A stretch of DNA of 64,000 nt from CAYQOX01 sp964419335 (GTDB lineage: Bacteria; Hinthialibacterota; Hinthialibacteria; Hinthialibacterales; Hinthialibacteraceae), in assembly GCA_964419335.1 (NCBI GenBank), contig CAYQOX010000004.1, positions 1 to 64,000 on the forward strand. The letters are read 5' to 3'. Shown here piece by piece: positions 28,413 through 38,012 of this stretch. The translations under genes were made by a program, and so were the position numbers. The notes below the pieces were generated by a model. It ran no database searches. It was not told where the DNA came from and worked only from the letters and a program-made list of their open reading frames with translations. How positions within the stretch are numbered: the first letter of the stretch is position 1; each line of letters opens with the position of its first letter.

Positions 28413-29486
28413 ATGAATCCACTAGAACAAAAACTGATTGATTTAACTGAACAATTTGCAGAATTGGAAAAGCAACTCGGGGATCCCGAGGTTATGTCCG
28501 ATCGTAACAAACTCACCGAATTGAGCCGGCGCCATGCGGAAATTCTCCCGGTAGTCAAAGATTATGAAGAATGGAAACGTGTACGCGAAGAGAAAAAAGA
28601 AGTCAAAGACATGCTACACTCTGAAGACTCTGAATTTGCGGAAATGGCTCAACGTGAGATGGAAACACTGCAACAAAAAGAAGATGAAATTATTCAACGG
28701 TTAGAAGAGCATCTCAAACCCAAAGATCCCAATGCAGAACGTAACACCATTCTCGAAATACGCGCCGGTACGGGAGGCGAAGAAGCCGCCCTTTTCGCGG
28801 GCGATTTGTTTCGCATGTACTCTCGTTACGCGGAATCCAAGCATTGGTCAATCGAAGTCCTTTCCTCCCATCCGACTGGACGAGGGGGATATAAAGAGAT
28901 CATTTTCCTGGTCAACGGAACGAATGCCTACGAACGCCTCCAATTTGAAGCAGGCACCCATCGGGTTCAACGTGTGCCTGAAACAGAGGCTTCAGGACGC
29001 ATCCACACCTCAGCTGCGACGGTGGCGGTCTTGCCTGAAGCCGACGAGGTCGAAGTCGATATTTCCCCCGAAGAATTGCGTATTGACGTCTACCGTTCCT
29101 CTGGCCCGGGAGGCCAAAGCGTGAACACCACCGATTCCGCCGTGCGAATTACTCATGTCCCCACCGGGTTGGTGGTTTCTTGTCAAGACGAGAAATCTCA
29201 GCACAAAAATCGTGCGAAAGCCATGAAAGTTTTACGAAGCCGGCTGTTTGAAGCCGAGCAAAAGCGCCAAGCCGAGGAAGCACGCGACCAACGACGCACC
29301 ATGGTTGGCTCGGGAGATCGCAGCGAACGGATTCGTACGTATAATTACCCACAAAGTCGAATTACCGATCACCGCATTAATTTCACCGTGAATAAATTCG
29401 AAGCCTTCCTCGAGGGGGAACTGGATGATTTGATCGATGCATTAATTAAAGAGCAGGAAATTAAACGTTTACAAGAAACAGGCTAA
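28413..29486 (+). CDS. prfA: Peptide chain release factor 1
   Basis: A 357-residue class I release factor that ends translation at UAA and UAG. The codon-recognition tripeptide of RF1 type is PET in [14 protein letters not shown] (RF1 has PxT, RF2 has SPF). The GGQ motif at 233-235 hydrolyses peptidyl-tRNA. N-terminal coiled-coil and domain order are normal. No obvious Shine-Dalgarno precedes ATG 28413. It is followed after 120 bp by prmC, the enzyme that methylates the GGQ glutamine, a very common pair. Confidence 0.97.
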   Translation: MNPLEQKLIDLTEQFAELEKQLGDPEVMSDRNKLTELSRRHAEILPVVKDYEEWKRVREEKKEVKDMLHSEDSEFAEMAQREMETLQQKEDEIIQRLEEHLKPKDPNAERNTILEIRAGTGGEEAALFAGDLFRMYSRYAESKHWSIEVLSSHPTGRGGYKEIIFLVNGTNAYERLQFEAGTHRVQRVPETEASGRIHTSAATVAVLPEADEVEVDISPEELRIDVYRSSGPGGQSVNTTDSAVRITHVPTGLVVSCQDEKSQHKNRAKAMKVLRSRLFEAEQKRQAEEARDQRRTMVGSGDRSERIRTYNYPQSRITDHRINFTVNKFEAFLEGELDDLIDALIKEQEIKRLQETG

Positions 29487-29606
29487 ATGGAAGAATTCCT
29501 GCTTAACTCATCTTTTCATCATCCTGGATCGTTGCTTAAATAACTTTGTTGACTATCCCTTGACTCTTTTCAATAGAGACTCAGGTGTAGCGCTTGGATT
29601 GCTGAA

Positions 29607-30485
29607 ATGGAGATTATGGAAAAAATGAATGTGCAAGAAGCCATTGAATTATGTAATGAAACATTGGAGACGAAACAAGTAGAATCCCCGCGCTTATCGG
29701 CGGAGATCTTGACGGCTCATGTAACCAATATGACGCGAAGTGAGATCTTATACTCACTGGATCGTTCTTTATCGAATACGGAAGAAAGCCGTCTGAAAGT
29801 TTTGCTTCAACGACGAGCCAAACATGAACCCATTCCCTACATCATCGGCGAAGTGGAATTCTATTCGATTCCTTTAACAATAACCAATGGTGTCTTCATT
29901 CCCCGCCCTGAGACCGAAACGTTGATCGAAAAGGTTCTCGAGGTGGCCAAAACGATGGAAAAACCCAAAATATACGACTTGGGCACCGGTTCGGGGAATA
30001 TCATCATCACCCTTGCCCTCCATTTGGAGGATGGAGAATTTTGGGGAAGCGACATTTCTAATAATGCCATCAAAATTGCGCAAAAAAATGTCTTAGAACA
30101 TGATCTAGCCAGTTATGTTACGTTAAAAGAAGGGCCTCTCTTTTCTCCCTTGCGTAATGAATTATCCCAGGACTTTGATATTCTGGTTAGCAATCCCCCT
30201 TATGTAAAATCGCAAGAAATCCAAAAACTCACCAATCAGATCAAAGATTTCGAGCCGATCGTGGCTTTAGATGGAGGTCGTGATGGAATGACATTCATTC
30301 GATCTCTTCTCGATGGAGCCCCTCACATACTCAAATCCGGTGGATACATCTTTCTAGAAGCGGATCCAACCTTGATGTTATCTATTCGCACTGAAGTGAG
30401 AAGGCGAAAAGGCTTCTCCGAATTCACAATCCATAAAGACGCTTCTGATAAAGAACGTGTTTGTCAATTTCGTGTCAAAAAATAA
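29607..30485 (+). CDS. prmC: Release factor glutamine methyltransferase
   Basis: A 292-residue SAM-dependent N5-glutamine methyltransferase that modifies the GGQ motif of release factors. It has the N-terminal helical domain, PRPETE, the SAM motif DLGTGSGNIIITLA and the catalytic NPPY at 196-199. Three possible ATG starts (29607, 29616, 29625) are in frame; I keep the first, although the usual protein start may be the third. The gene follows prfA and is probably co-transcribed. Confidence 0.95.
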   Translation: MEIMEKMNVQEAIELCNETLETKQVESPRLSAEILTAHVTNMTRSEILYSLDRSLSNTEESRLKVLLQRRAKHEPIPYIIGEVEFYSIPLTITNGVFIPRPETETLIEKVLEVAKTMEKPKIYDLGTGSGNIIITLALHLEDGEFWGSDISNNAIKIAQKNVLEHDLASYVTLKEGPLFSPLRNELSQDFDILVSNPPYVKSQEIQKLTNQIKDFEPIVALDGGRDGMTFIRSLLDGAPHILKSGGYIFLEADPTLMLSIRTEVRRRKGFSEFTIHKDASDKERVCQFRVKK

Positions 30486-30657
30486 TTCCACCCTCTACGG
30501 AATGGTAGAATCCGTGGGAAGCAAACAATCATGACCATCGGCCGATGCTAGTAATTTTCCCCATTCACCTTTTCTAGAACCCCGTAACCAATCACAATGA
30601 TAGTATCGTCATTCTAAGAAAGAATACGTAGTTTGAATCGCTTCGGAGAGTTAACGC

Positions 30658-32595
30658 ATGTTTACATTTGCTAATCCGCTCATTTTATGGGCTTTTCCCT
30701 TACTCCTTCTACCCTGGATATTTCGCCGTAGGCAAGAAGAGCGCGTACAACATATTCCTTTCCCCTTACTGCGTTTTTTGCATGAATCAGAAGAGAAAGA
30801 GCGAGTGAATCCCTTCCTCCAAGAGATCCTCTTGCTCATTTTGCGTACCTTGCTGATTGCCTTGCTCCTTCTAGCACTTGCCGGTCCAAAATGGGTGACC
30901 CAACAACCGGGAATGAGCAAGGGGTTCATGTCTTACTTTCCCTTTGGCCGTTCATTTCAATCCCACGTGCTCGTGCTCGATCATTCCTATAGCATGGGAT
31001 ACGCCGAGGGAGAAAACAATTGGTGGCGAAAAACCCGCGAAGCTTGGGATATACTGGAAAATGAAATCACAGGCCTTGCTTTGGACCGCATTCGCTGGGA
31101 TCGAAGAACCCTCGAGAGCAATCCCGAGCAACTCATGCTCTTATCTTCCTCTGAAATGGAGGCTCTGCTCTCTGAAGTGCCTGAACAAGAAGGGATTCCC
31201 ATCACGGAACTGATACATGGATTAGAACAAACCTTTGAGGAATCCCGAAACGTAATTCTTGTCACGGATGGACAACGTTTTCCTTGGCGCCCCTATCTCC
31301 AAACTCAGCCACAGGAAACCTTGCCCCACAACCTACTCGTCGTCACCGTGGGTGAGGAGCCTGTCAATAATTTATGGTGTGATGTCGAGTCGCTCTCTTC
31401 TCCTCCATGGGGCATCGCGGGATGGGAAACGATTGCGGGCAAGGTATATGCCATGCATGAGGAAGGAGGCGAAGCCACCGTCTCCATTCTTCATGAGGAA
31501 ACCGGTGAACCTCTGTATGTCAAATCAATTCAGTATCCGAGCTCACGTGAATCCATCAATTCGCAGTCTTACTTCTTTTCAGCGCGTTTTACAGATTTAT
31601 TACCCAAAGAGGAAAATGTCGCCCCTCCCGAAGTCTTAGATTTCTCGATCCACCTTGAACCCGATGATCCTCTCCCTTTGGATAATCGTCTCTCGCTCAC
31701 CGTGCCAGCCATCGACCGTTTTCGCTATGCCCTTTTAGACCAATCTCAAGAATCGCAAGAAGTCGTAACGATATTACAAACAGCCATTAATCCTATGCGT
31801 GATTCCAGTCAAGCGCCTCCGATCGAAACGGAAATCCTTACCCCCCCCTTCGATCTAGAGAATGCTTCTCCGCATCTTCTCCTCGTCGCGAAAACCCTGA
31901 ACGAATCATGGGCACCCACCCAAACCAACCAGGTTCTGGAATATGTACGAAATGGCGGCTCAGTTATCGTATTCACAGGTGCGGCTGAATCCCAGGATCC
32001 CGAGTGGGAGGCTTTTCTAGAAGAACTGGGGTGGTTATGGAAAAATGAGGATCCCGCAGTAGAAGAAAACTCCCTCTCAGTAACCGGTTCGGATATCTTG
32101 GCGCAATCGCTTTCTACCTGGGAAAACGAAATGTGGAACCCATGGATTGGAGAACGGCATGGGACCTTACGTGGAACCCCACTCGTATCCTATCGGGTGG
32201 GCGATGAGACCCACCACTTAGTGAGTGAAACCGTACTCGGAAAAGGGAAAATCTGGCTCGCGAACTCCAGTCTGGAACCAAATGGAGATACGCTTCTATC
32301 CCCCCTCTTGCCCGCCTTTTTATGGGAAACCGGCAAAGAGCAAGCGCGGGATCACCAAACGTACGATTTTTCCATCCCTGCCCCGAGTGAAGAATCCAAT
32401 CTCACCTTACTCACAGAACAAGAAAAACAGGAATTAGAAGATAACTATGGCATTCAATTCGCAGAGTTGAGTAATCTACGCGAAGCACTCGATAATCTAT
32501 ACGGAGGTACAGACTTGCGTCTGTTATTGATTTTCCTCTGCGTGGTGTTAGGAGTAACCGAATCATGGATGTCCAATCGCTTGGCCTCGTTATAA
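30658..32595 (+). CDS. BatA-like membrane protein with vWA domain
   Basis: A 645-residue protein with the aerotolerance regulator BatA N-terminal domain: FANPLILWAFPLLLLPWIFRR, then LLILRTLLIALLLLALAGPKW, giving two membrane helices. A vWA domain follows with metal site D108-H-S110-Y-S112. The middle contains a DUF4159/glutamine-amidotransferase-like stretch (VRNGGSVIVFTGAAES), and one last membrane helix is at the C-terminus (LRLLLIFLCVVLGVTESWM). Related genes normally sit beside a MoxR ATPase and a DUF58 protein; neither is here. GGAGAG precedes ATG 30658. It heads a run with the next two genes. Confidence 0.82.
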   Translation: MFTFANPLILWAFPLLLLPWIFRRRQEERVQHIPFPLLRFLHESEEKERVNPFLQEILLLILRTLLIALLLLALAGPKWVTQQPGMSKGFMSYFPFGRSFQSHVLVLDHSYSMGYAEGENNWWRKTREAWDILENEITGLALDRIRWDRRTLESNPEQLMLLSSSEMEALLSEVPEQEGIPITELIHGLEQTFEESRNVILVTDGQRFPWRPYLQTQPQETLPHNLLVVTVGEEPVNNLWCDVESLSSPPWGIAGWETIAGKVYAMHEEGGEATVSILHEETGEPLYVKSIQYPSSRESINSQSYFFSARFTDLLPKEENVAPPEVLDFSIHLEPDDPLPLDNRLSLTVPAIDRFRYALLDQSQESQEVVTILQTAINPMRDSSQAPPIETEILTPPFDLENASPHLLLVAKTLNESWAPTQTNQVLEYVRNGGSVIVFTGAAESQDPEWEAFLEELGWLWKNEDPAVEENSLSVTGSDILAQSLSTWENEMWNPWIGERHGTLRGTPLVSYRVGDETHHLVSETVLGKGKIWLANSSLEPNGDTLLSPLLPAFLWETGKEQARDHQTYDFSIPAPSEESNLTLLTEQEKQELEDNYGIQFAELSNLREALDNLYGGTDLRLLLIFLCVVLGVTESWMSNRLASL

Positions 32596-32628
32596 ACCAT
32601 CAATCTATGTTTACCCGCATAAAATGAG

Positions 32629-34458
32629 ATGAACCATTTGGAAAAATACTTTTCACAACGGGATTTGATCCTCACGAGTTTTTTGCTTGGTGTGATGGTG
32701 TTGCTTGCCCCCCTTTTTCCCCAACTCTCTCACCCAAAGTTTGAATTTTTCTTTCGTTCATGCCTCTATTTGATGATGGCGATCCTCTTCGTTCGCGTAG
32801 GGGTTTCTTCTGCGATGGCTCGCTGGAAAACCCTCCCGTGGCTCTTCCCCGCCCTTTTGGGTTTGCTCTGGTTCATGTTCACCATAACATACTCACCCGC
32901 CATGTATCGTGCCACAGAGAAACTCTCCTTAATGATTGCGGCATTGCTTCTATTGTTGATTTTGTATACCTTTCCTTTTTCCAATAAAACATTCACCCTT
33001 TTGGCTTGGTGCCTTGCCACAGGGGGATTGTTGGCCGCCCTGCAGGGACTATATAGGCAATGGATTGGTTTTGATGAATTTATCAACCAAATGAAGATGT
33101 ACTCCCTGTACGATGAAGAAATGCGCCGCGAAATGATCGTCTCCCTCGAAGCCAATCGGGCCATGGGACGGTTTAGTAATCCCAATCATCTGGCGGGCTA
33201 TCTGGTTCTCACGCTATGGGTATTGTGGTATTTATGGAAGCAACAGCAATCCCGCATTCTAATCACACTATACTGCATTCCTATTTTCATAGGTATTTAC
33301 CAAACCTTTTCACGCAGCGGTTTTCTGGCTTTCGTTTTAACTCTTTTTCTCATCACAGGTTATGAAATGGGGCAAAGGGGTTGGTTCCAAAAAATCCGAG
33401 ATCATCTGAAACCTTTTCTCGTCATGGTGTCGCTCGCATTTCTTCTTGTAGGAGGAACCTTCCTCGCCTTGATTCTTTTTCGACCCGCTTGGATTCCTGA
33501 AACTCTCTTGGGTGGAAGATTACTGACGATCTCCACGATCGTTGCCCGGATTCACTTCTTCCGGGGAGCGTTAAGTATTATCGAACAATATCCTATTATC
33601 GGCGTTGGTCCAGAAGGTTTTGAATCCTACTACAGCCAAATCCTACGCCCCGGCGATGCAGAATCGCGATATGTCCATAATTGGTTTCTTGAATCTGCGG
33701 TGGAAGGTGGCATCCTGGCCACGTTTCTCCTCTTTTGGTTCCTAGGCTCGATAATCCTGTATTTATATCGTAAAAAAGGAAAATTATCTTCTTCGGCTCT
33801 ATTCACCGCTTTCGGCACCGGCTCGATTTTTCTTTTATTTTCTTTAATCGATTTCACCAATAATCTCATGGAATATTGGATCATTCCACTCTTCTTCCTC
33901 GCGAGGATCGACCGCCAATCTTTCACCCAACGCACATCCCCAACCTGGATCAAGGGAATAGGATATGCACTTTGTATTTTCTTGGCCTGTGCATGGCTCT
34001 TATTAGGCTTATGCCGTTATCTTAACGAAACCTATCGCGAACAAGGCCAGATCCTGACGATGGACGACCAACCCCGCGCCGCGATTCAAGCCTATGAAAA
34101 AGCAGTTTTGTTTGATCGGAGCGATGCCGAATCATGGCGTGATCTGAGCCGAGTGTGGGCACAACTCCCCTCTCCCCAAGCAAAATTTCAGTGGCTGCGA
34201 TGTGCGCGAATGGCGGTGAAATGGGCACCCCGACGCGCCTCCATGCATGCTGACTTGGCCGACGCCCTCTTCGTGCTAGGATATACGGAGCGCGCTTTGG
34301 AAGAAATTCGAACCGCGCAGCAACTCTTTCCTGCACGTCCCATTTATTACAAGCAACATGCCCACATGCTTGAACAATTGGGACTCGAAGAAGAGGCGCA
34401 AAAGAAGATTCAAGAAGCCCAAACCCTTGAGAAGCTGATCGAGCAAAGAAAATTATGA
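32629..34458 (+). CDS. O-antigen ligase/polymerase family protein with C-terminal TPRs
   Basis: A 609-residue protein with about eleven membrane helices (residues 15-450) and the Wzy_C/O-antigen ligase region: NPNHLAGYLVL, QTFSRSGFLAF, and GVGPEGFESYY followed by HNWFLESAVEGGI, where the Glu/His loop is the usual active site. The last 150 residues are two or three tetratricopeptide repeats (AAIQAYEKAVLFDRSDAESWRDL and neighbours). Such WaaL-like proteins move glycans from undecaprenyl diphosphate to an acceptor. The stop overlaps the start of the IspG gene by 4 bp, so the pair is translationally coupled; the shared polyprenol theme makes this interesting. Confidence 0.85.
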   Translation: MNHLEKYFSQRDLILTSFLLGVMVLLAPLFPQLSHPKFEFFFRSCLYLMMAILFVRVGVSSAMARWKTLPWLFPALLGLLWFMFTITYSPAMYRATEKLSLMIAALLLLLILYTFPFSNKTFTLLAWCLATGGLLAALQGLYRQWIGFDEFINQMKMYSLYDEEMRREMIVSLEANRAMGRFSNPNHLAGYLVLTLWVLWYLWKQQQSRILITLYCIPIFIGIYQTFSRSGFLAFVLTLFLITGYEMGQRGWFQKIRDHLKPFLVMVSLAFLLVGGTFLALILFRPAWIPETLLGGRLLTISTIVARIHFFRGALSIIEQYPIIGVGPEGFESYYSQILRPGDAESRYVHNWFLESAVEGGILATFLLFWFLGSIILYLYRKKGKLSSSALFTAFGTGSIFLLFSLIDFTNNLMEYWIIPLFFLARIDRQSFTQRTSPTWIKGIGYALCIFLACAWLLLGLCRYLNETYREQGQILTMDDQPRAAIQAYEKAVLFDRSDAESWRDLSRVWAQLPSPQAKFQWLRCARMAVKWAPRRASMHADLADALFVLGYTERALEEIRTAQQLFPARPIYYKQHAHMLEQLGLEEEAQKKIQEAQTLEKLIEQRKL

Positions 34459-35363
34459 ACACAACAGCCCCTTTCTCCTTACTCCCCAATGTCCATCCTC
34501 GTAGGAAAACCCGCCAAATGTTCGTTCGCGATGTCCCCGTCGGTGGCGAAACACCTATTGCAGTCCAAACCATGGTCAAAGTCCCTACGACCGATTACGA
34601 CGCGGTTATGCGTGAATTAGAATCGTGCATCTCCATTCAACCCCAAGAACTACCCGATCGAGAACAAAATATCCTTGAAGAATTAGGTTGTTGGGAAGAT
34701 GCATGCAGACTGGCTCCATTTCATTGCGATATTAATCGCGTGAGTGTGCCCGAAGAAGAATCGGCGGCAGTCTTCGAAAAAATTGTAGCGAATTCTCCTA
34801 TTCCCTTGGTTTCGGACATTCATTTTCGTCCTCCGATGGCTGTGGCGGCTTTACAAGCAGGTACAGATAAAATCCGCATCAATCCCGGTAACATTCGTGA
34901 TCCCAAACTTTTACGCCAAATCGCACGGGAAGCCATTGATCGAGGAACCCCTATGCGCATTGGCGTCAATGCGGGTTCGCTCGATAAAGATCTGCTCAAG
35001 CAATATGGGGATCATTCCGCAGAAGCATTGGCGATCAGCGCTCAAAACTCGGTGAAACTCATGGAAGAAGAAGGGGTGAAGGATATTGTCGTTTCGCTCA
35101 AGGCGAACGATGCTCGATGGACGATCGACGCGTACCGCCTTTTCGCCCAAAAAAATGACTACCCCTTACACCTCGGAGTGACCGAAGCAGGATGCGGCCG
35201 CGCTGCTGTAATTAATTCATGGGCGGGACTCGGTTCGCTTTTGCAATTAGGAATCGGGGATACCATCCGTATTTCACTGACCGAAGATTCCAGACTGGAA
35301 GTGGTCGTGGGGCATCTACTTTTACATTACCTTGGCCTACCACGCCATGAGCACAGTAAATAA
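34455..35363 (+). CDS. ispG: IspG (GcpE)-like protein lacking the C-terminal iron-sulfur domain
   Basis: A 302-residue homologue of 4-hydroxy-3-methylbut-2-enyl-diphosphate synthase of the MEP isoprenoid pathway. The TIM-barrel part is well kept: RRKTRQMFVRDVPVGG, PIAVQTM, NRVSVP, PLVSDIHF, KIRINPGNI, RIGVNAGSLDKDL and HLGVTEAG. Two features are odd. The N-terminal region between TTD and RVSVP is about 28 residues longer than in E. coli IspG. The protein stops just after DTIRISLTEDSRLEVVVG...HYLGLP, where the CPTC-type [4Fe-4S] domain should begin. The next 75 bp hold only a terminator, with no Cys motif in any frame. So it cannot carry the cluster needed for the known reaction unless a partner supplies it. 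It overlaps the upstream ligase gene by 4 bp. Confidence 0.85.
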   Translation: MNTTAPFSLLPNVHPRRKTRQMFVRDVPVGGETPIAVQTMVKVPTTDYDAVMRELESCISIQPQELPDREQNILEELGCWEDACRLAPFHCDINRVSVPEEESAAVFEKIVANSPIPLVSDIHFRPPMAVAALQAGTDKIRINPGNIRDPKLLRQIAREAIDRGTPMRIGVNAGSLDKDLLKQYGDHSAEALAISAQNSVKLMEEEGVKDIVVSLKANDARWTIDAYRLFAQKNDYPLHLGVTEAGCGRAAVINSWAGLGSLLQLGIGDTIRISLTEDSRLEVVVGHLLLHYLGLPRHEHSK

Positions 35364-35371
35364 AAGAAATA

Positions 35372-35420
35372 AAAACGCCGGGAGGGTTAATCGAATGGCC
35401 TCACCGGCGCTTCTCTTTAA
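35372..35420 (+). terminator. Terminator after the ispG-like gene
   Basis: Stem CGCCGG (35376-35381)/CCGGCG (35404-35409), extended by GAGG/CCTC pairing with a bulge, then TTCTCTTT. It lies 12 nt after the ispG-like stop and also faces the convergent Gfo/Idh gene. Confidence 0.65.
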
Positions 35421-35438
35421 CTACGGCCAAAAAAAATC

Positions 35439-36599
35439 TCATTTCTGATCGCTGCTGGACCCTACGATGATGTTATCATCACCAAAGTTTTCCACCGAAG
35501 CGCTCTTTTCATAAAAGTGAATTGCATTTTCCTTGATCCCTTGAGCCGTATAAAAGGGGCTAGAAGAATCAAGCGGCAAATGTACGGTTGTATCGAATGT
35601 CGCGGATTGATAAATCGCGGTAATTAATTCCATGGTTTTGCGCCCTTCTTCTCCGCTGACAAGAACCTCACTGCCGGTTTCAATCGCCGTCAACATATTA
35701 TCAAACTCACCTTCATATAATTCATATTGCAAATTTGGAAGGCTTTCATATTTCTCGTTGATTTCTTTTTCCGTATCCGGATCCCTATCGGGAAAGCCAT
35801 TGCTGCGCGACTTGGAAGCATACACTTTCCAAGGGAAAGAAATTCGTGCTTTTTCTCCCTGAAACACCAATTGCTGCTCTTCGCCATGATGCACAACAGA
35901 ACTGGTAATTTGTGCCAAAGCGTTGTTGTCATATTTCAAAATAGCCATAGAAAGGTCTTCTACTTCCGCGTTGTCATGGGCTACGTTGGTCATGATGGCG
36001 CGTACCTCCTTCGGCATGCCCATCATCCATTGGAACATGTCGATATGGTGTACCGCATGGTTAAGCGTACAACCACCGCCTTCTTTTTCCCATGTGCCGC
36101 GCCACCATAGGTCATAATAACAATGGCCACGCCACCAGAACGATTCCACATGAGCGGCCAAAATATTGCCTGCAAGGCCTGAATCAAGGATCATTTTCAG
36201 CTTTTGAATTGGATTCCGGAAGCGGTTTTGGGCAATGATGGCTAAATTTTTACCGTTTTTCTTGACTGCCTGAAGCATGGCGTCACATTCCGCCAAACTC
36301 GAAGCCATCGGCTTTTCACAAATCACATGCTTCCCTGCGTTCAAGCAATCCACGGTAATTTGTGAGTGGGTATAAGGCGGTGTGCAAACGGAGACCAGGT
36401 CGAGACTATCATCCTCCAGCATTTTTTTGTAATCATCATAAATTTCTACATGAAGCCCTAATTCGTCTTTTTTGGCCTGGGCTTTTTCGGGATAAGTATC
36501 GGACAGGGCTTTAAGTTGACAACGATCGGAAAATTTCTTGTACGTTTCCGCATGGGTTCGAGATATCCCACCGGCTCCAATAATGGCTACATTCAACAT
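35439..36599 (-). CDS. Gfo/Idh/MocA-family oxidoreductase (cytoplasmic)
   Basis: A 386-residue NAD(P)-dependent sugar or inositol dehydrogenase-like protein. The Rossmann motif is VAIIGAGGISRTHAE, and the conserved EKPMA gives the Lys-Pro signature. WTLNHAVHHIDMFQWMMG (here GGGCTLNHAVHHIDMF) is the catalytic His region of the family. No signal peptide, unlike the two Tat-exported members further right. GAGGAA precedes ATG 36599. It is divergent from the UroD-like gene. Substrate unknown; an oxidised or keto sugar is likely. Confidence 0.85.
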   Translation of the reverse strand: MLNVAIIGAGGISRTHAETYKKFSDRCQLKALSDTYPEKAQAKKDELGLHVEIYDDYKKMLEDDSLDLVSVCTPPYTHSQITVDCLNAGKHVICEKPMASSLAECDAMLQAVKKNGKNLAIIAQNRFRNPIQKLKMILDSGLAGNILAAHVESFWWRGHCYYDLWWRGTWEKEGGGCTLNHAVHHIDMFQWMMGMPKEVRAIMTNVAHDNAEVEDLSMAILKYDNNALAQITSSVVHHGEEQQLVFQGEKARISFPWKVYASKSRSNGFPDRDPDTEKEINEKYESLPNLQYELYEGEFDNMLTAIETGSEVLVSGEEGRKTMELITAIYQSATFDTTVHLPLDSSSPFYTAQGIKENAIHFYEKSASVENFGDDNIIVGSSSDQK

Positions 36600-36772
36600 C
36601 GCTTTTTCCTCACTTTATTTATCTTTAGGATTGATTACATGCCAATAACAATAATCGTACATTCATCATAACCGAACTTCTTTTTTCAGTGAACACACGA
36701 AACGGTTGAACCTGCCCGTACATAACCTATAGTATTCATGTGATAAAACTATACTGGAAAAATGGAAAGCCA

Positions 36773-37939
36773 ATGACAAAATACGAATGGATCAAGTCTC
36801 TCTTAGCGGGAGAAAAAAATCTGCCCATCCCTCAACACTGGATGTCGTTTTTCAATGGCGAGGTCGCCCGTCGTCTCACTCCTCCAGAATGTCACTATTA
36901 CCCAATGTGGATCTATGACGTGCCTGAGTATTATGATATGTCACCCATGGGGCCAGAGGCATTGGAACGCATGATCAAGTTCAATCAGTACACCGGGCGT
37001 TGTTTCGCTTGCCTAGGTAAAGGAGCCAACATCTGCTTCGGCCATGGCGGGCCTGGAGAGTTCTTTTCCCGCCTTATCCATAAGGATGAAAACGAATTGG
37101 TCGTGGAATACGAAACCGGGGTGCGTGCTCAGGTGCGATTCGATCCTCATTTCTATCACCATTTCGATCACCCAGTGCACACGATGGAAGATCTGGAAAA
37201 ATTAGAACTGCCCGATCCGGCCAATCCCGCGCGTTACGAAGGTTTTGCCGAGGATGTGAAATACTTAAAAGCCCGAGGCGAGTATGTCATTGCTTCCCTG
37301 AACGGCTTTTTCTCCGGCATTCATTATTTTCTGCGCGAATATACCGAAACCCTTATGGGATTGATCACCGAGCCGGAACTAACCAAAGCCATCACGAAAA
37401 AATTGGGTGAATGGAATCTCACCGCCGCGCGTAAAATGATTGAAGCGGGCGCCGATTGTATCGACCTTTGCGATGATCTCGGGACAAAAAAATCGTTACT
37501 AATGAACCCCGAAATATACCGTGAAGTCTTCAAACCATGGCATAAACGCCTATGTGAGGAAGTGCATGAATTAGGCGGTGATGTGCATCTGCATACTCAT
37601 GGAGCAGTAGGAAAAATCCTGCCCGATTTGGCAGAATGCGGCTTTGATTTCATTAATCCCTTCGATCCCGAGGAAAAACATGATATTCCCCAACTCATGC
37701 GCGAGTATTCCCAACATTTTATCATCGTAGGTGGCTTCCCCACCAGTTTTTGGGAATGGGATGCGCAACAACAGAATGATTATCTCAAATACATGGGCGA
37801 TTTAGGCAAGGAATACGGGCGATTGATCTTCATGGATTCCGGCGGGGTTCCCGATAATGTTACGAAAGAAGACTTCGATCGTATCAATCGTGTCAGCCGC
37901 GAAGTTCGGGGGATCCCCGAAAGTGGGAATTTTGTGTAA
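36773..37939 (+). CDS. Uroporphyrinogen decarboxylase (UroD)-like protein
   Basis: A 388-residue protein of the UroD/MtaA superfamily. The C-terminal barrel carries AGADCIDLCDDLGT, the VHLHTHGAVGKILPDLAECGFDFINP strand with HxH-like residues, and IVGGFPTSF. It lacks the N-terminal FMRQAGR arginine motif of true UroD, so it is not the haem enzyme. Relatives include corrinoid- or methyl-transfer proteins and uncharacterised sugar-associated proteins. I took ATG 36773 as start; a GTG at 36740 would add 11 residues. A perfect terminator follows. It sits between two Gfo/Idh genes, one divergent and one convergent. Confidence 0.78.
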   Translation: MTKYEWIKSLLAGEKNLPIPQHWMSFFNGEVARRLTPPECHYYPMWIYDVPEYYDMSPMGPEALERMIKFNQYTGRCFACLGKGANICFGHGGPGEFFSRLIHKDENELVVEYETGVRAQVRFDPHFYHHFDHPVHTMEDLEKLELPDPANPARYEGFAEDVKYLKARGEYVIASLNGFFSGIHYFLREYTETLMGLITEPELTKAITKKLGEWNLTAARKMIEAGADCIDLCDDLGTKKSLLMNPEIYREVFKPWHKRLCEEVHELGGDVHLHTHGAVGKILPDLAECGFDFINPFDPEEKHDIPQLMREYSQHFIIVGGFPTSFWEWDAQQQNDYLKYMGDLGKEYGRLIFMDSGGVPDNVTKEDFDRINRVSREVRGIPESGNFV

Positions 37940-37961
37940 TTCACAACAGTTCGAAAAGTTC

Positions 37962-37998
37962 GAAACGGGGAGGTTGAAGCAACCTCCCCGTTTTTTAT
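37962..37998 (+). terminator. Strong intrinsic terminator after the UroD-like gene
   Basis: A perfect 12-bp stem AACGGGGAGGTT (37964-37975) with its complement (37981-37992), 5-nt loop, then TTTTTT. It lies 24 nt after the stop codon. Confidence 0.92.
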
Positions 37999-38012
37999 TG
38001 TATCCAGTGAAG

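Noticed and set aside
36773..37939. True uroporphyrinogen decarboxylase (hemE)
   Set aside because: The N-terminal arginine motif of HemE is missing and no haem genes are near, so only a UroD-like call is given.
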